Assembly (NCBI RefSeq): GCF_000208745.1
Contig: NC_030858.1
Location: 266,597 to 330,596, forward strand
DNA from: Theobroma cacao
Lineage: Eukaryota; Streptophyta; Magnoliopsida; Malvales; Malvaceae
DNA: 64,000 bases
Direction: 5' to 3'
Part shown: piece after piece, positions 34,096 through 45,850 of the stretch
Layout: every line of letters starts with the position of its first letter
Numbering within the stretch: position 1 is the first letter of the stretch
Notes under the pieces: model-generated
What the model was told of the DNA's origin: nothing
Database searches by the model: none
Seen by the model: the letters and a program-made list of their open reading frames with translations, nothing else
Translations under genes and position numbers: made by a program

Positions 34096-36956
34096 ATGGC
34101 TCCCAGGAAGCGAAAGGTGACGGACGGCAACGAGGGGGAAGCCAAGCCTCTAGGTCAAGAGACGTTGAAGAGGGTGACCCGGAGCATGACAAAGCAGCCG
34201 GGTGCCGAGTCTTCCGAGTTGGCTCAGCCCAACAAGGAGAAACCAAAGGCAAAAGCGAACGCAAGTGCCAAGGAGAAGAAAGTGAAGGTAGCTGTAGCTG
34301 TGGAGGAGGCTGCGCCTGAGGACTTGACCGTCTCTGAAGATGGGTCCCACAATAAGACTGTAGTAGTAGAACACTGGTCAGTTTCTTATCGCTTTGCTTT
34401 CTAATTATTTCTCCACAAACTAGTATTACTAATTTTGTATTTTATTTTATTTTAATTTTTATACAAATATGATCTGTAAGGATTCTTTTTCGAAGAAGAG
34501 AGAGGACTAAATTTTAAGGGGTTTACAAGAAGAGTTGAATTACTAGTATTGCAAACATTTCTTGTTCCATCGGTCGTCTTGGGTTAATTTAGGGTTTGGC
34601 AACGACTATCGAAAGAGGCTAATCTTTAAATCCTTATGTTTTTGTTGTTCATAAATTGGTGCTAACGCAAGCAAACCACAGATTATTGGGTGTAGACCGT
34701 AGACTTTCGGGAACAATGAGAATATATGTACAAATAAGAAAAATGACGTTTCTAAATTCTACTTCTAGGGTTATAGTAGTTAGTTTCGGTTCAATTTGTC
34801 CCCTGCAACTAATAACTTTGGCCCATTTCACTTGGCTTCGTCCCCTTTGGTTTTTAAAAATCTCTAAATTTTTGCGCAAAAATGGATGTAACAACTAACA
34901 AGAAGGAAATAAAATGTACTAGTAAGTGATAGAGTGAACGGAGCAACCTTTCTTCCCGTTTTGTCTCGGCAGGTATTTAGGCTTTGTTGGTCCTCTTTTG
35001 ATGGATTCGATTGAATGAATTTCGGGTCCTCACAACTTGAAACGCCCTTTTCTTTTTTCTGTTGTATGACATCTTTTGTTTATGATTGTCTTTTTCTCTA
35101 GCAAGCAATGCAACTCGTTCAAGACAAGGGCTGTTCAAGTCAAAGATGGTTTGGAGAAAGGTGTCCCTGGCATCAAAGTGTTGCTCAACCCTGAAAAGGT
35201 TAACACTAATTTCACATAAAATACTCTCTCCAGTTTACTTGCGCTTCAAATCTTTGTAAACTAACACCTCAGGCATCTTGTTTGCAGTGGACACCGATAA
35301 AGGGATAAACTCCTTTCTTTCTCTTCTTTTAGCGGAGATGCCTTGTCCTTTTTCAACAAAAAATGGATGGTTTTTTATTTCTTTGTCATATTGTAATTAC
35401 CTATTGTTTAATGACATTCATATTGTACCATGTCAACTCTCTTTAAGCATACAGTAGAGGGTTCTGTTATCATTCTCTGAAAGTGCAGTTCATTATTAGC
35501 TCTGTTCTTAATTTTTATACGACCTGTCAAAGAAACCTGCTGTCGATGTTGAATTTATAGATGCTTTGACTATCTGACAATGGTTTTCATAAAGTAAGAT
35601 GTACTAAGTCTCTAATTACTCCATCAAATTTAAAGATCTATTTTATTTTCTCAAGATAAAGATCCTTGTGTTATAATTGTGTTATGAAAACTGAAATTGT
35701 ATTTATACACAATGCATGAAGTTGGACTGGACCATTTATGGCTTAAATAACCATATCTTGAGGTCTTATTTTTAATGGCTAACTGAATTTAACTCCAAAC
35801 ATTTCAATGTTAATACATGCAATATTGCTTTCAATACTCAATTGATTTTACCAGGGCCAAGCATCTATGATGGGTCAATTTGTTAATCAAAGAGGTACTT
35901 CTAGTTAGAAAGAGGTGTCTTGATTGTGATGTTCATATAGTTTCATGATTGTTTACACTTTAGGTTATCTTTGCTTTCAATGTTCCTGTGTTTTCTGTTC
36001 TGGCTATAAAGATCTTTCTGAAATCTGTTTTTTTTTTTCCTTTGTTATTGACTTTTCTGTTGAAATGTCAATTTTGTAGTTGATCTATCCTTGCATTTTT
36101 CTTTTTTAATTTTCAACAGCCAAGAAGAGGTTGCTTTGAAATACGAGAGGAAGGTGGCGAGAAGTTCATAAGTCTGCTGGTAAAGCTTATTCTTGAAGTA
36201 TTTACAAACAGCTAATTTGTTTTATGTAATTTCATGGTTGTAAATTACCCTTCAATACTCACTTTTTGGGTTAGCCTTCTAGACTTATTCCCTATTTTCC
36301 ATTTAATATATATGCATAGTCATGAGAGTGATTTAGTAATTACAGAAATCTTATTTATGAAAAAAAGGAAATTGTCGTAAAAAGTTGATGATAGGATGAT
36401 AAATCAACTGTTATGTCATGGTTCTTGATACAGAACAGATGCAATAGACTAGTTCAGTTTTGGGTAATAAACCAACTTTTACTGTTTTAGAACACTGCAT
36501 GATACAAATTAGCTTGTGATATAAATAAATTTAGTGCGATAGTTAGGTTAGTGAATGCAGACCATGTCTAAGTCTAGTAATTAATATGTACATATCGATG
36601 ATTTCTATCTTGAGGACAATAAATAATCTAGCATTCTGGATCACTACATGGCTGTACTGAAAACCCCTTTACTAAAATTTAGTAGAAGTAATTTTTATGA
36701 TGATGAGTGGGATCATTTTCTTTTTGACAAGAATAAATTTGGTTTTTATGTTCTGCTTCTAAAGAAACGTTTAATATGTTGCAGAGGAATTTGATTTATA
36801 TGTCAGATATTTCCAGCAAATTATTGCAAGAACCTCTACTTAAGTTGACTGTGATTCTGCAAAATTGTTTTGCAGGATATGAAGCGACCATTTAAACCAA
36901 TGAAGGACCTCGACATGGAGAAGGTGATCTCGGATATCATTGACAAGATTAAGTGA
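34096..36956 (+). CDS. Selenoprotein H-like Rdx protein, cysteine form
   Basis: Four exons give 172 residues: 34096-34376, 35102-35198, 36120-36179, 36876-36956. The first ~85 residues are Lys/Arg/Glu-rich and begin MAPRKRK, a likely nuclear signal or DNA-binding tail. The thioredoxin-like Rdx fold follows, with its redox motif CKQC at residues 94-97. In animal selenoprotein H the motif is CxxU; land plants use Cys. Intron 1 splits the codon of C94. The C-terminal part carries PRRGCFEIR and MKRPFKPMKDLDMEKV. The family is nucleolar and redox-active in animals. The Arabidopsis counterpart is At4g31360 (from memory), matching gene order here. No SECIS or UGA-Sec is needed or seen. Confidence 0.9.
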
Positions 36957-37586
36957 TGAGGACCATGTGTGCATAGAACTGGAAGTATGTCCTGATAGTT
37001 ACAGTGACAGCATTTTGTGGTTTTACCAGATTAACTTGCCTTGTAGAAAGGAGGGCTCGGTAAAAAAAAAAAGAAAGGGAAGAAAAACTTCATTTTGTGT
37101 ATTATCTTCAGTTCTTGATCATTCAATGTGTCAGCAGATGATTTTAGATTCGTAGGTATTGTGGATATTGTTGGCTGGTCGGCTTGTAGAAGATTCCAAG
37201 TGATACTGCTTCCGAAGCAACCTTGATCTGTATTCTTGTTTATCTTTCTGTAACCGCATTAACCTTTTAATTTTTTCCACCTCTAAGCTGCTTTTACTTT
37301 TTTAATTCTTGTTTACCTTTTATGCTTGTTTGGGACATAAGAATTAACAATAATGTTACAACAAATAACTGGATTGTCGGGATTTCTTAATTAAAATTCA
37401 TAATAGAAAAAAAAATTATCCGAACTGGCAATTTTACCTTTCTTTTCAATAATTCCCATCATGAGATTACCCATTGCCGTCTCTCCCAATACTCACGGTC
37501 ACCTCTCGCTTTTCGTCTTGAATTTCAATTTTAGAAAAAAAGAACTAAAAAATTTTCCATCTTTCTTCACGTTATATAGCAATATC
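36957..37586. other. Convergent region between the SELH-like gene and FLA5
   Basis: This contains the two 3' UTRs. Nothing else was recognised. Confidence 0.4.
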
Positions 37587-38420
37587 TTAGAAGGCTACTA
37601 AGTTCGCGACCAAGCCCATCACCGCTGCAACAGCCATGCTTGAAGCCACCCTAGAGGAAGCGGAAGGAGCGGCTGCTTCTTCATCAGCATCTTTGGGTGC
37701 CGGGGGCGTCTTCCCCTTCGTTGGAGCATCGGCCGCTGGAGCGTCAGCTGGAGCAGGGGAGGGTGCACCATCTGAGGCTTCCGATTCTTCATCATCAGCT
37801 TCCTCCTCCTCCGAGGGAGCAGGTGGCGCAGCCTTCTTGGGAGCAGGGGATGGAGGAGGGGATCCCGGTGGTGGTGGAGGAGCAAGGACCGCCTCACCGA
37901 AGCCAGGGGCCACAATAGGTGTGCTAACGTGAAGCACTGATAAGTTGAAAGGCTGGGAAACTACAGACCCCAAAAGCTTAGAAACCAGCGGTGCACCCTT
38001 CACGGCCGAACCGAACACAACTTCACCTGGACCTAGCTTGGTAATGTTCAAGAAGCCTTGTTGACCCTGAGCCAGGCCTGTGGTTTGGTATAATGTGGTG
38101 AGAATGACGCTCTTCTTTCCCAGCTTTTGGATCTTGAAAGTATCGAAGTAGTCAAGGACAACGTGATTCATGAGGATCTTCTTGACTTCATCACTAGGCC
38201 TGCTTGCGATGGAGGAGATGGAAGCGTTATCCAGGGCCAGTATGGTAATGGTTTGGCGATGGCTGATTTCTTCAGCGAGCTTGGTCTGGCTCAGAAGGTC
38301 GTTGAAACTGCCATAATCCGGGTATTGTCCTAGGACCTTGGTGACGTTGAAAGCTGTAGAAGTGGTGGACAAAGCTAGCAAGAACGCAAAAACGAAGAGG
38401 AGGGAGGCTTTGGCAGCCAT
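37587..38420 (-). CDS. FLA5: Fasciclin-like arabinogalactan protein (FLA5-like)
   Basis: A single exon encodes 277 residues, close to the recalled length of Arabidopsis FLA5. A hydrophobic signal peptide covers residues 1-23, with cleavage likely before FNVTKVL. One FAS1 domain (about 24-170) shows the H1-like TITILALDNASI and the H2 region MNHVVLDYFDTFKI, with several N-glycosylation sequons. A Pro/Ala/Ser arabinogalactan region follows (PPPPPGSPPPSPAP, then PSPAPADAPAADAP), split by an acidic stretch. The C-terminal ~23 hydrophobic residues after a small-residue SSRVASS site form a GPI-anchor signal. The protein is therefore expected at the outer plasma membrane or wall, in adhesion or signalling. 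A TATA box lies about 80 bases upstream. Gene order favours FLA5 (At4g31370) over FLA14. Confidence 0.92.
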   Translation of the reverse strand: MAAKASLLFVFAFLLALSTTSTAFNVTKVLGQYPDYGSFNDLLSQTKLAEEISHRQTITILALDNASISSIASRPSDEVKKILMNHVVLDYFDTFKIQKLGKKSVILTTLYQTTGLAQGQQGFLNITKLGPGEVVFGSAVKGAPLVSKLLGSVVSQPFNLSVLHVSTPIVAPGFGEAVLAPPPPPGSPPPSPAPKKAAPPAPSEEEEADDEESEASDGAPSPAPADAPAADAPTKGKTPPAPKDADEEAAAPSASSRVASSMAVAAVMGLVANLVAF

Positions 38421-38500
38421 ATCCTTATCTATTTCTATTCGGAAAAGCTGACCAATACAAAGCCTGGATTCCTGCTAGCTCAACGAGTTTATGCCTTCTC

Positions 38501-38507
38501 ATATATA
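38501..38507 (-). promoter_or_regulatory. TATA box of FLA5
   Basis: On the minus strand CTCTATATATGAG lies about 80 bases upstream of the start codon. Distance and sequence fit a plant core promoter, as expected for a regulated cell-wall gene. Confidence 0.6.
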
Positions 38508-41500
38508 GAGGTGGGGGAAGTGCCTATATTTGATGGCTGGGAGCGAATTCCTCTCTTGAATGGTCACAGGTCAATGAGGTTTCCACTCTACATGTAAATC
38601 TTTGGAGTTTGTTTTGATAGAGAGAAGGATGCCGAGCTGGACGATACAACAGGGAATTGGTCAATGCATGCCAAGAGTCACAGGAGGTGGATTTTCCTGT
38701 GTGTTAACCCACGCCCCTCACATTTGCAGCAATGCAATCAAAGTGGAAAATGGCCAGACGGCCCAAACCTAAAGGTTTCAATGAGTCAGGCCGAGGACAA
38801 CAGAAGTTGGGGCCTGAAGAGATTGGAATTCGGCCTATCCTAGCAGGCTTAGCTACAAGAAATATGAGGAGGCTTGGAAAAAGGGGAAGGATAATAAAGA
38901 AAAGAAGAGAGAGGAAGGAACACTGAAACAGTCTGATGGAACTAGAAGCCAATGAAGCTGATGGTATTTTTGCTTTATTCCGAAAGCAGAAGAGGGTTTC
39001 TTGGAATTAATGTTGTCATTTCCAAAGGAGAATAAACATTTGTCAACTATGGTGGTGCAGAATACATGTAAACCTAGGCTTTTTTGCCATGCCGAAGCCT
39101 ACCAATATAGCCTTTAGCCAAGTTCATGGAATGAAAATGCTTAATAAACAAACCTGATTGTCCCTCCCTTCGGGGACATCCACACATATATTTTATGTAT
39201 ATTAAGTGGTATATATGTAACAACATTGCTATGGGGCAGTGGCTTTAATTTCTTAAATTGAACAAAAGGAATTTCAAAAGAATCAAATATAACAAAAACC
39301 CAAAAAAGATAAAACATTACATAATCACTTGAAACGATAAATTTCTACTTTTCCTTAATTATAACCCATCTACCATAAAGTTCGACTCTAAAAAATATGC
39401 ATTAGTTTATTAATTCCCTAGCTAGCTTTCATTGATGCGTGTGGGAAACAATGGCCTTCTTTCGGAGTATAATTTTGTCAGGGAATGTGTTTCAAGCTTA
39501 GTCGAAAGGGATGTTTAGGTTATTTTAAATGAAGTTAGTTATAAAGGAAAAGATCCCAATATTCCTCTTGGGAGGGAATATGGAATCTCCAAATAAATTT
39601 TACTTATCAAAACCCAAAGTACCACTAGTAGTTTAATACAAACCTTTCATTAATTAGTCTCTTGTCTTCTCTCTTTCCCTTTAACTTTTGCAATATTCCT
39701 TTATAATAAGCTAGATTTTCCTCTGGGGGGGGGGGTTCTGGTTACTAATACAGGTTATACCCGATCTGGTACCCTTTACCTACTTTTGGATTATGCACCT
39801 TATCTTGCTTTTTGTCATTAATATATTTCTGAGTACATATGCCCTCACCCTCTAAACTAATGCACTTTCAATTAGTATATGTTGTTTTTAAAGCTTAACT
39901 GCATTAATTAGAAAGACAGTAATACGATTCTGATCGTCAGCAATCATTTTAGAGCCTCCTGACGAATGAAAGATATCTCAATTTTGTATTGGAAAAGTGA
40001 TGGATTAACTAAAATAGGGATCCAAGAAAGGCCGAGTGGGAAAGGATTAATGTGAGTTTCGCATCCCTATCTTCTTTCCAACTTTCTAAGGCTTTGAGTG
40101 CTGGGAGAGTATGGATTTGATGAGATGATGGAGTGTAGTGGAGGGCTGCCTTTTGCTTGATTCTCATTTCACAGAGATAAAAGCTAATCGTATTGATAAA
40201 GTTTGTGGTGCAGGGTGAAACTGGGTATATATATATATGTCCCCACCAAACCTGAAAAACGATCTAGTTGGACAAAGGAAAACCATAAGTCTCTGGCCTT
40301 AAAAAAAAAACACAGTAAAAAACCCTTTGAAAATTCAGTAACAAGGAAGAAGTAAAAAAGATGTATTTACCGACACAAACAGGAATTGTTGCTGAGCTGG
40401 TTTTGTCCTCCAAAATCCCTTGGAATCCTAGTTGGATATGAGAAAATGACATGGGGGGGAGTATTTGAATCTAGGCATGGCTGCCAACTAAGCACCTTCA
40501 CCCCAAATTCCTTCCCAACCTCATCAAACTCCAGCTGTTTAGCTGTACAAATGCCCTGGAGATTGACTCAGACTGACTTCTAGAACCATCACAAGCTCTC
40601 ACGTCTGCCAGGCTTTTTCTGTTTTCCATACGTACAGTATATGGAAGCCTGCGCTCTCTTTTATAGAAATAGATATATAGATAGATAGATAGATACGTAT
40701 CCCTGTAGATATTTTTCGTTGGTGATCTCTTCCAGGATCAAAAGGCAAAGACTTATACTAGTCTATAGGAATATTATCTACTCCTAGATTTTCTGAATTG
40801 ATACCAATCGTGTCAGATCCCCATGCACAGAAACAAGGGGTTGGCTGGTTTTAGTCATTTACATAAGTAAACATATGCATGGATCAGTATACTTTCAAGC
40901 TAGCTAGGTCTCCCGCAAGCCTAACTCAATGATAGGTTGGGCCAATATTGAAAGTTGAAACACTTGCGGACGTCTTCTCCCTCAGCAGGAAAACATATTA
41001 CTTACGAAAGAAGGAAGCGGGAGTAATTTCTTATTTGAGGGAGGAAGTGTCAAGAAATTATTTGTGAGCTGGAAGGTAGGTTTGTGGGATAGAAGTTAGC
41101 TAAAAGTTGAAATCTTTATCTAAAACGGGAACAAAGACAAGTGGCAGTTCGTGAGTGGATGGAAAGAGAAATAATAGTGCAGTTTGGCACCACTTAGGAT
41201 TCACCAAATCATGGGGCTATGAAGGGTCTGTATCGTTTAGGACATGGTGGCATGCTTAAAGAGGAACAGCGGAAACACAAAGAAAGAAAAAGGAAGGAAA
41301 CCCCTTGTGCTAGAGCGTTCGGATGTCTAAAGGCATGCACAATCCTTCGCATTCCCCGCACGAGGGCACCATCCATTCACTCATCGTTGGGGAGGACCAC
41401 TGCTGACTCCAATCAAAGATTAAAACGAAACCAAGGGAAGACGGAAACAAAAACACTCAAATCCATCAACTAATTTCCTACTCCAATAGGTAAAGAGTCT

Positions 41501-43364
41501 TGAACTTATAAATACGAGCATTGACTCTAATCTAATTCTTTTAGAAAAAAAATAATGACTCCATAATAAAGTGAAATTTAAACTAATTAATTTAGACGCA
41601 ACAACAATATAACGTCGACAAGCGTTCCAATGAATGAAGTAAGCAGGATGACTCAAATTGCAATGTGGATGTAACGAATTCGAATGGTAAAGAATGTTAC
41701 GGAATCTAACATTTGATAAGTTACAAGTCTTGAACTTATATGTATGGACATTGTAGACTCGACTAAACTAACTTTTTAGAGAAAAGATAATTGTCTGGTG
41801 ACAAGAGCAACTTGTGTCACGGCAGTATTAATTTTCCTGTCATTCCAGATTAAATACAAGGAGGGGGAGGGGCGGGGGGGGGAAGATGATGGGAAGTTTA
41901 GCTCAAATTGTAGCGAAGGCAAGACAGGATGTGTATTAATTGGATTGCTGCAATGTTTGAGAAACATCCAGTGACAAAGTTCATGGTAATGATAGATTTG
42001 ACAAGACGGGGTAAGGGAGGACCATCTAGCCCATGTGATGCCATGTGGGTAATGTTGCATTTTTATTTTTTGCAAACTGAAAATATATACAGAGAGATAT
42101 GTATGGGATAAAATTTTGTAATGTGATAAAGATGACTGAAATCTAACTCTTGCATGTGGTCCATTCTCTCTTTCAGTTTGGAACTTAAAAGGCTTCAATG
42201 ATTTCCGAATTGACTTTGAAATATTAAGATTCTTTATTAGGTTCTAGTGGTGTTTTAACAAGATCCTAATCCAAATCATCAAAGTCTAATCTTCCAATAA
42301 TTCACAGTCAAATCAAAGTACATACAAAACCATGAACAGTTTGGTACTCAAAATGTGATGATTAGTTGATTAAAACATCAGCCAAGTTTTTTTTTTTTTT
42401 AAAGCTAACAATGTACAATTTCGTAAACTTCACTGTTCTTTCTTTAGAATTAATTAATTTTTTATAACCGAGAGCCCTTTTTAATTAAAATCTCAAATTT
42501 TAACTATATATTAGATTATCTTTCAGGAACCACCCTTAATTATATTTGGTTTCTTCATTGAGAAAAGGTTTTCCTCTTAGAGATGTAAATCATTTTTGAT
42601 TTGATAGCTTTAATTAGTCTCCACCTATCCAAGCAAGAAAGAAAAGACACCTAAATTATTAGGGTTTGGTACTTTTGGTAGCTAGGAAGGCACTAGCAAG
42701 GGCTGGTGTGTATATAGAAATAGGGAAGAAAGAGAGGAAAAAAGGGCAGCCAAGAAAATGACTAGAACTGACTTTAAGGTTTCAATTGATTGGCCAATGA
42801 TGAGTAAGCAACAAAGGAAACGCCCAGAGGCAGAGAGAGCAGATGCCTTTCTTAGTCCTTTCAGTCACCAAACCCACTACCAATTTTACTAGTTGCGAGA
42901 CAAGAAAGGGGGAAGTACCATCCCCTTTCCCCCCCCAGTGACAACTGTGCTGCGCTCTCTTCACGTGGACATCTCGTGCTTGGAGTGGGGCTACATTTGC
43001 AACACAACCCCGACCCCCTTTCGATCGATTGACTTTTGAAAATTATATCTTGTGAGTCACTTAATAGAACAGCGTCACAGCAGGATTCCCAATTCTGAAA
43101 AGCAAAGGGAAAAACCCTTGCACAACTAAAAAGAAGATTCTTTGTAAAACCCACACCCCCACGGATGGTGCGTGTGCCCTAAATTTCATCCTAAAGGCAT
43201 CCATGTACCCTCTTATTTAAACCCATTGGGTCCCACAATATCTAGATTCTCTACACAAAGCCAAACATGCCTATCATCAACCCTTGTGTATGCCCCACTC
43301 CCTTCTTTCCTGTTCCTATGAAGAGTATTTTCCTCTTGTTTTTATGTGTCCCCCTCGTCACTCG
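38508..43364. other. Long intergenic region upstream of FLA5 and FPF1
   Basis: About 4.9 kb without a supported gene. The left part is FLA5 promoter. A GATA-type microsatellite lies at about 40671-40694. Two related AT-rich segments with TCTTGAACTTATA and GACTC...CTAA...TTTTTAGA (about 41486-41560 and 41675-41790) look like fragments of one dispersed repeat. Homopolymer G or C tracts occur near 39727 and 41866. A weak 82-codon minus-strand frame with a hydrophobic N-terminus (38704-38952) is discussed among the rejected items. The right part is the FPF1 promoter. Confidence 0.45.
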
Positions 43365-43372
43365 TATATATA
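43365..43372 (+). promoter_or_regulatory. TATA box of FPF1
   Basis: TATATATA sits 133 bases before the FPF1 ATG. It is followed by a C/T-rich leader containing CTCACCAACACACACCC, typical of plant transcription starts. This sets the probable start of transcription near 43395-43410. Confidence 0.6.
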
Positions 43373-43505
43373 CCCCCTCCCCCTCATTCTCCTTCCCTCA
43401 CCAACACACACCCTCAACACTTTTTTTCCTTCCCTTAAACACGCAAAACGAGCTCCTCGACCTAGCTATCTGCCCACAAACCATAAATAGAAAGCAAAGC
43501 AAAAA

Positions 43506-43805
43506 ATGGCTGGAGTTTGGGTGTTTAACAATGGTGTATATCGCCTTGAAAGTAGTCCCCGGAGAAAGGTTTTGGTACACTTGCCATCTGGTGAGGTTAT
43601 ATCATCCTACTCTTCTCTGGAGAACATTTTGAGGGGTTTAGGGTGGGAGAGGTACTACGGGGGTGACCCTGACCTCTACCAGTTCGACAAGCACTCCTCC
43701 ATTGACCTGATTTCACTTCCTAGGGACTTCTCCAAGTTCTGCTCCGTTCACATGTATGATATAGTCGTTAAGAATCCCAATGTCTTCCATGTGAGGGATA
43801 TGTGA
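43506..43805 (+). CDS. FPF1: Flowering promoting factor 1 (FPF1/FLP1)
   Basis: An intronless frame encodes 99 residues. It starts [14 protein letters not shown] and contains the hallmark segments [28 protein letters not shown] and [17 protein letters not shown], and ends NVFHVRDM. The length is close to that of other family members. FPF1 proteins are small plant-specific factors that promote flowering and cell elongation and act with gibberellin signalling. Their biochemical activity is not settled. A TATA box and pyrimidine-rich leader are visible. Gene order (FLA5 before, ABC1K1 after) matches At4g31380, the FLP1 paralogue of FPF1 (from memory). Confidence 0.96.
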   Translation: MAGVWVFNNGVYRLESSPRRKVLVHLPSGEVISSYSSLENILRGLGWERYYGGDPDLYQFDKHSSIDLISLPRDFSKFCSVHMYDIVVKNPNVFHVRDM

Positions 43806-43854
43806 GCTCAGCTCTATCTACAGGCTTGGGCCAAATTAGCTCTGATCTCTTTCC

Positions 43855-43873
43855 TATATATATATATATATAT
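43855..43873 (+). repeat. (TA)n microsatellite in the FPF1 3' UTR region
   Basis: A pure TA run of 19 bases lies about 50 bases after the FPF1 stop codon, probably within the 3' UTR. Confidence 0.85.
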
Positions 43874-44681
43874 TCCATGCTACCTGTATCATCATAACCA
43901 GTCTCTAGTCTAGTTCTCGTGTGATCCCTTGTCTTTGATTTCTAATTTCTGAGGTGACTTCAAGCTCATCTGTAGGGCATTGTTATCTGGTGTAGCATAT
44001 GTTTTAGGAATGGTTCCACTAGTGTTTTAGGTCTCTCAGACGACCTATTTCATGTGCTTGCTTCAAATAAAGTGGACTAGTGTTTGTAATAGGTTTGTAA
44101 TAAAGATATGGATTGCTTTTGTTTCCATGTCTGTATGTATATTTATTTTATGATAATAAAGTCATGGACCTTGACAGCAGTTTGAGATTTTACCATCAAT
44201 CAACCCCCCTTCCCCCCCCCCCCTCCCCATCCTTGCTTTCCCCATCACTTTCTGCCATGTCAGCCCTGGATTTGTTTCAATTGTTGTTTTGTCGAGAGAC
44301 AAGACAACCAAAAAGTCAGCCCCTAATGATTCTGAGAATGATGGATTTGTTACAATTTCGATGGTTATCAAATCCCATCAAATGGCAATGATCATCAGCA
44401 CTCTATATAGCAGACCATATCTAGCTAAACCTCGTAACAGTTACTACTTTCACTCCACAAATTGATCACCAAAGATCATAATTAATGCCACAAGGAAGGA
44501 GAAAATGCCTGTAAGTTTAGAATCAATCCCGACGTCCTTTGTTTAAATTAGGGGAACAATCAGACAAAAAGACATTATGGGATTTGAGGTATTTGGAGAG
44601 TAATGTCCTGTGTATGGATGATCCAGCTCTGAGACGTTGTTCTTGGAATGGAAAATGAGGATAAATATTTGAAGATGTTGT

Positions 44682-44689
<8 letters not shown>

Positions 44690-44713
<24 letters not shown>

Positions 44714-44720
44714 AGTGTGT
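44690..44720 (+). repeat. (GT)n microsatellite
   Basis: A TG/GT dinucleotide run with one interruption follows a short TA run. A (GA)n run lies about 60 bases further on, near 44770-44785. Together they flank the ACGT-element cluster. Confidence 0.85.
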
Positions 44721-44902
44721 GATATGAAAGACAGAGAAGCATGGAGACAAAAAGTCTAACTGTAGGATTTGAGAGAGAGAGAGAGACAGAAAGGGAGAGT
44801 AATCCAATCATAGAATCTTCAAACATGTATTACCTCGATTAGGTTTGATCGGATCCGAGGGGAGGAAACGGTCCCAAGCGAGAGGGAGGAGCAGATGGGG
44901 CA

Positions 44903-45002
44903 TCACGTGAAGCAGATAGCGACACTTCATCCAAAGCCACGAATTGGTGCCACGTGTTCCAATAAGACGTGTCACTTCACCAAGATCTTTGCACTGCACG
45001 TG
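44903..45002. promoter_or_regulatory. Cluster of four ACGT elements (G-box/ABRE)
   Basis: Within 100 bases there are three palindromic G-boxes, CACGTG at 44904-44909, 44951-44956 and 44997-45002, plus an ABRE (ACGTGTC) at 44967-44973. bZIP and bHLH factors bind these sites, and clusters are typical of abscisic-acid or light-responsive control regions. The cluster lies about 1.1 kb after FPF1 and 1.4 kb past the RPA2 stop, so the target gene is unclear. Confidence 0.6.
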
Positions 45003-45716
45003 GGACTTTTCTCTCTTTCATTACAAGGTTTGTCAATGTTGTTTTCCGTGGCTTTCCAAACCCCCGATATCTGCCCCCACATTCCTTAATTACACTTCCG
45101 AAAACGTTTGCCTGTCGAAGCAAGAAGCCAGGGAATCGACATTAGTTGCAACAATCTCACCACTCTCCACCATGTTTCATGATTATATGCTAACTATGTT
45201 TTGCTATATGAACAAGTAATAGAAGACTACTCAAACTTATCAATTTCCTCAAACCATGATTTCGCTATGAAAAGAGAGTTGTGATCCATTATAGCTTCCA
45301 CTGTATCTTTTCCTCTCTTTTTGCTTTTTATGAAACTCCTATTCTTACAATTCTCATTTTCACCAACTGTGAAAACTTGTTTTTACCTCATTAGTTCAGT
45401 TAACTGTCACCCTTCATACTTTTCACAAAAAAAAAAAAAAATCACCCTTCGTACAAAAAATGAACATGGTAGGTTGATTTCTGTTCTTTTTTCTTTGTTC
45501 ATTTTTTCAAATATCATAAATATTTTTTTCTTTATTAAATACCTAATATTTGCACTTTTTCTATATTATAACCTTATTTTTCACAATTTTTTTTTTTTAC
45601 TGAAAAGCTTTAAACATTTATATTATAAAACATACTTTAAATTTTTTTACTAAATTATTTATACTGCTACTAGTCTAATACTCGCGCATCAAACTGTCCA
45701 ACACATAACATGAAAA

Positions 45717-45850
45717 GCCACGGGCCGAAGACTCAGAGTTCAGTGGCCTTCGGCCCCTAACCGTGGCTCCAGTGCGGTAGAAATGCCCCTCTACTGCCGG
45801 AGGGGTCTGACCGAACGGGCACTTAATATCCGCGTAACTCCCTTCATTAG
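45717..45850. other. GC-rich island with hairpins in AT-rich DNA
   Basis: About 130 bases are far richer in G and C than either flank. Arms GGGCCGAAG (45722-45730) and CTTCGGCCC (45748-45756) form a perfect nine-pair stem. It is extended outward by GCCACGG (45717-45723) with CCGTGGC (45761-45767). A second stem pairs CCCCTC (45786-45791) with GAGGGG (45800-45805). No open frame explains the sequence and I do not recognise it. Confidence 0.5.

Noticed and set aside
34096..36956. Search for a selenocysteine (UGA) codon in the selenoprotein H-like gene
   Set aside because: The redox motif is CKQC with two ordinary cysteines, and the frame has no internal TGA. Land plants lack the selenocysteine machinery.
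37636..37932. Gly/Ala/Ser-rich plus-strand frame opposite FLA5
   Set aside because: It is the antisense shadow of the Pro/Ala-rich arabinogalactan region, which produces long open frames on both strands.
38704..38952. 82-codon minus-strand frame with a hydrophobic, signal-like N-terminus upstream of FLA5
   Set aside because: The hydrophobic run is the reverse of a purine-rich (AAGAAAAGAAGAGAG) stretch, which gives Leu/Phe/Ser by composition. No family or conserved cysteine pattern was recognised and no leader was visible.
41776..42198. 140-codon minus-strand frame in the FPF1 upstream region
   Set aside because: There is no domain or codon-use signal. It crosses a homopolymer tract and lacks neighbouring exon structure.
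45321..45653. 110-codon Phe/Ile-rich plus-strand frame
   Set aside because: It lies in T-rich DNA. Composition alone gives the hydrophobic translation.
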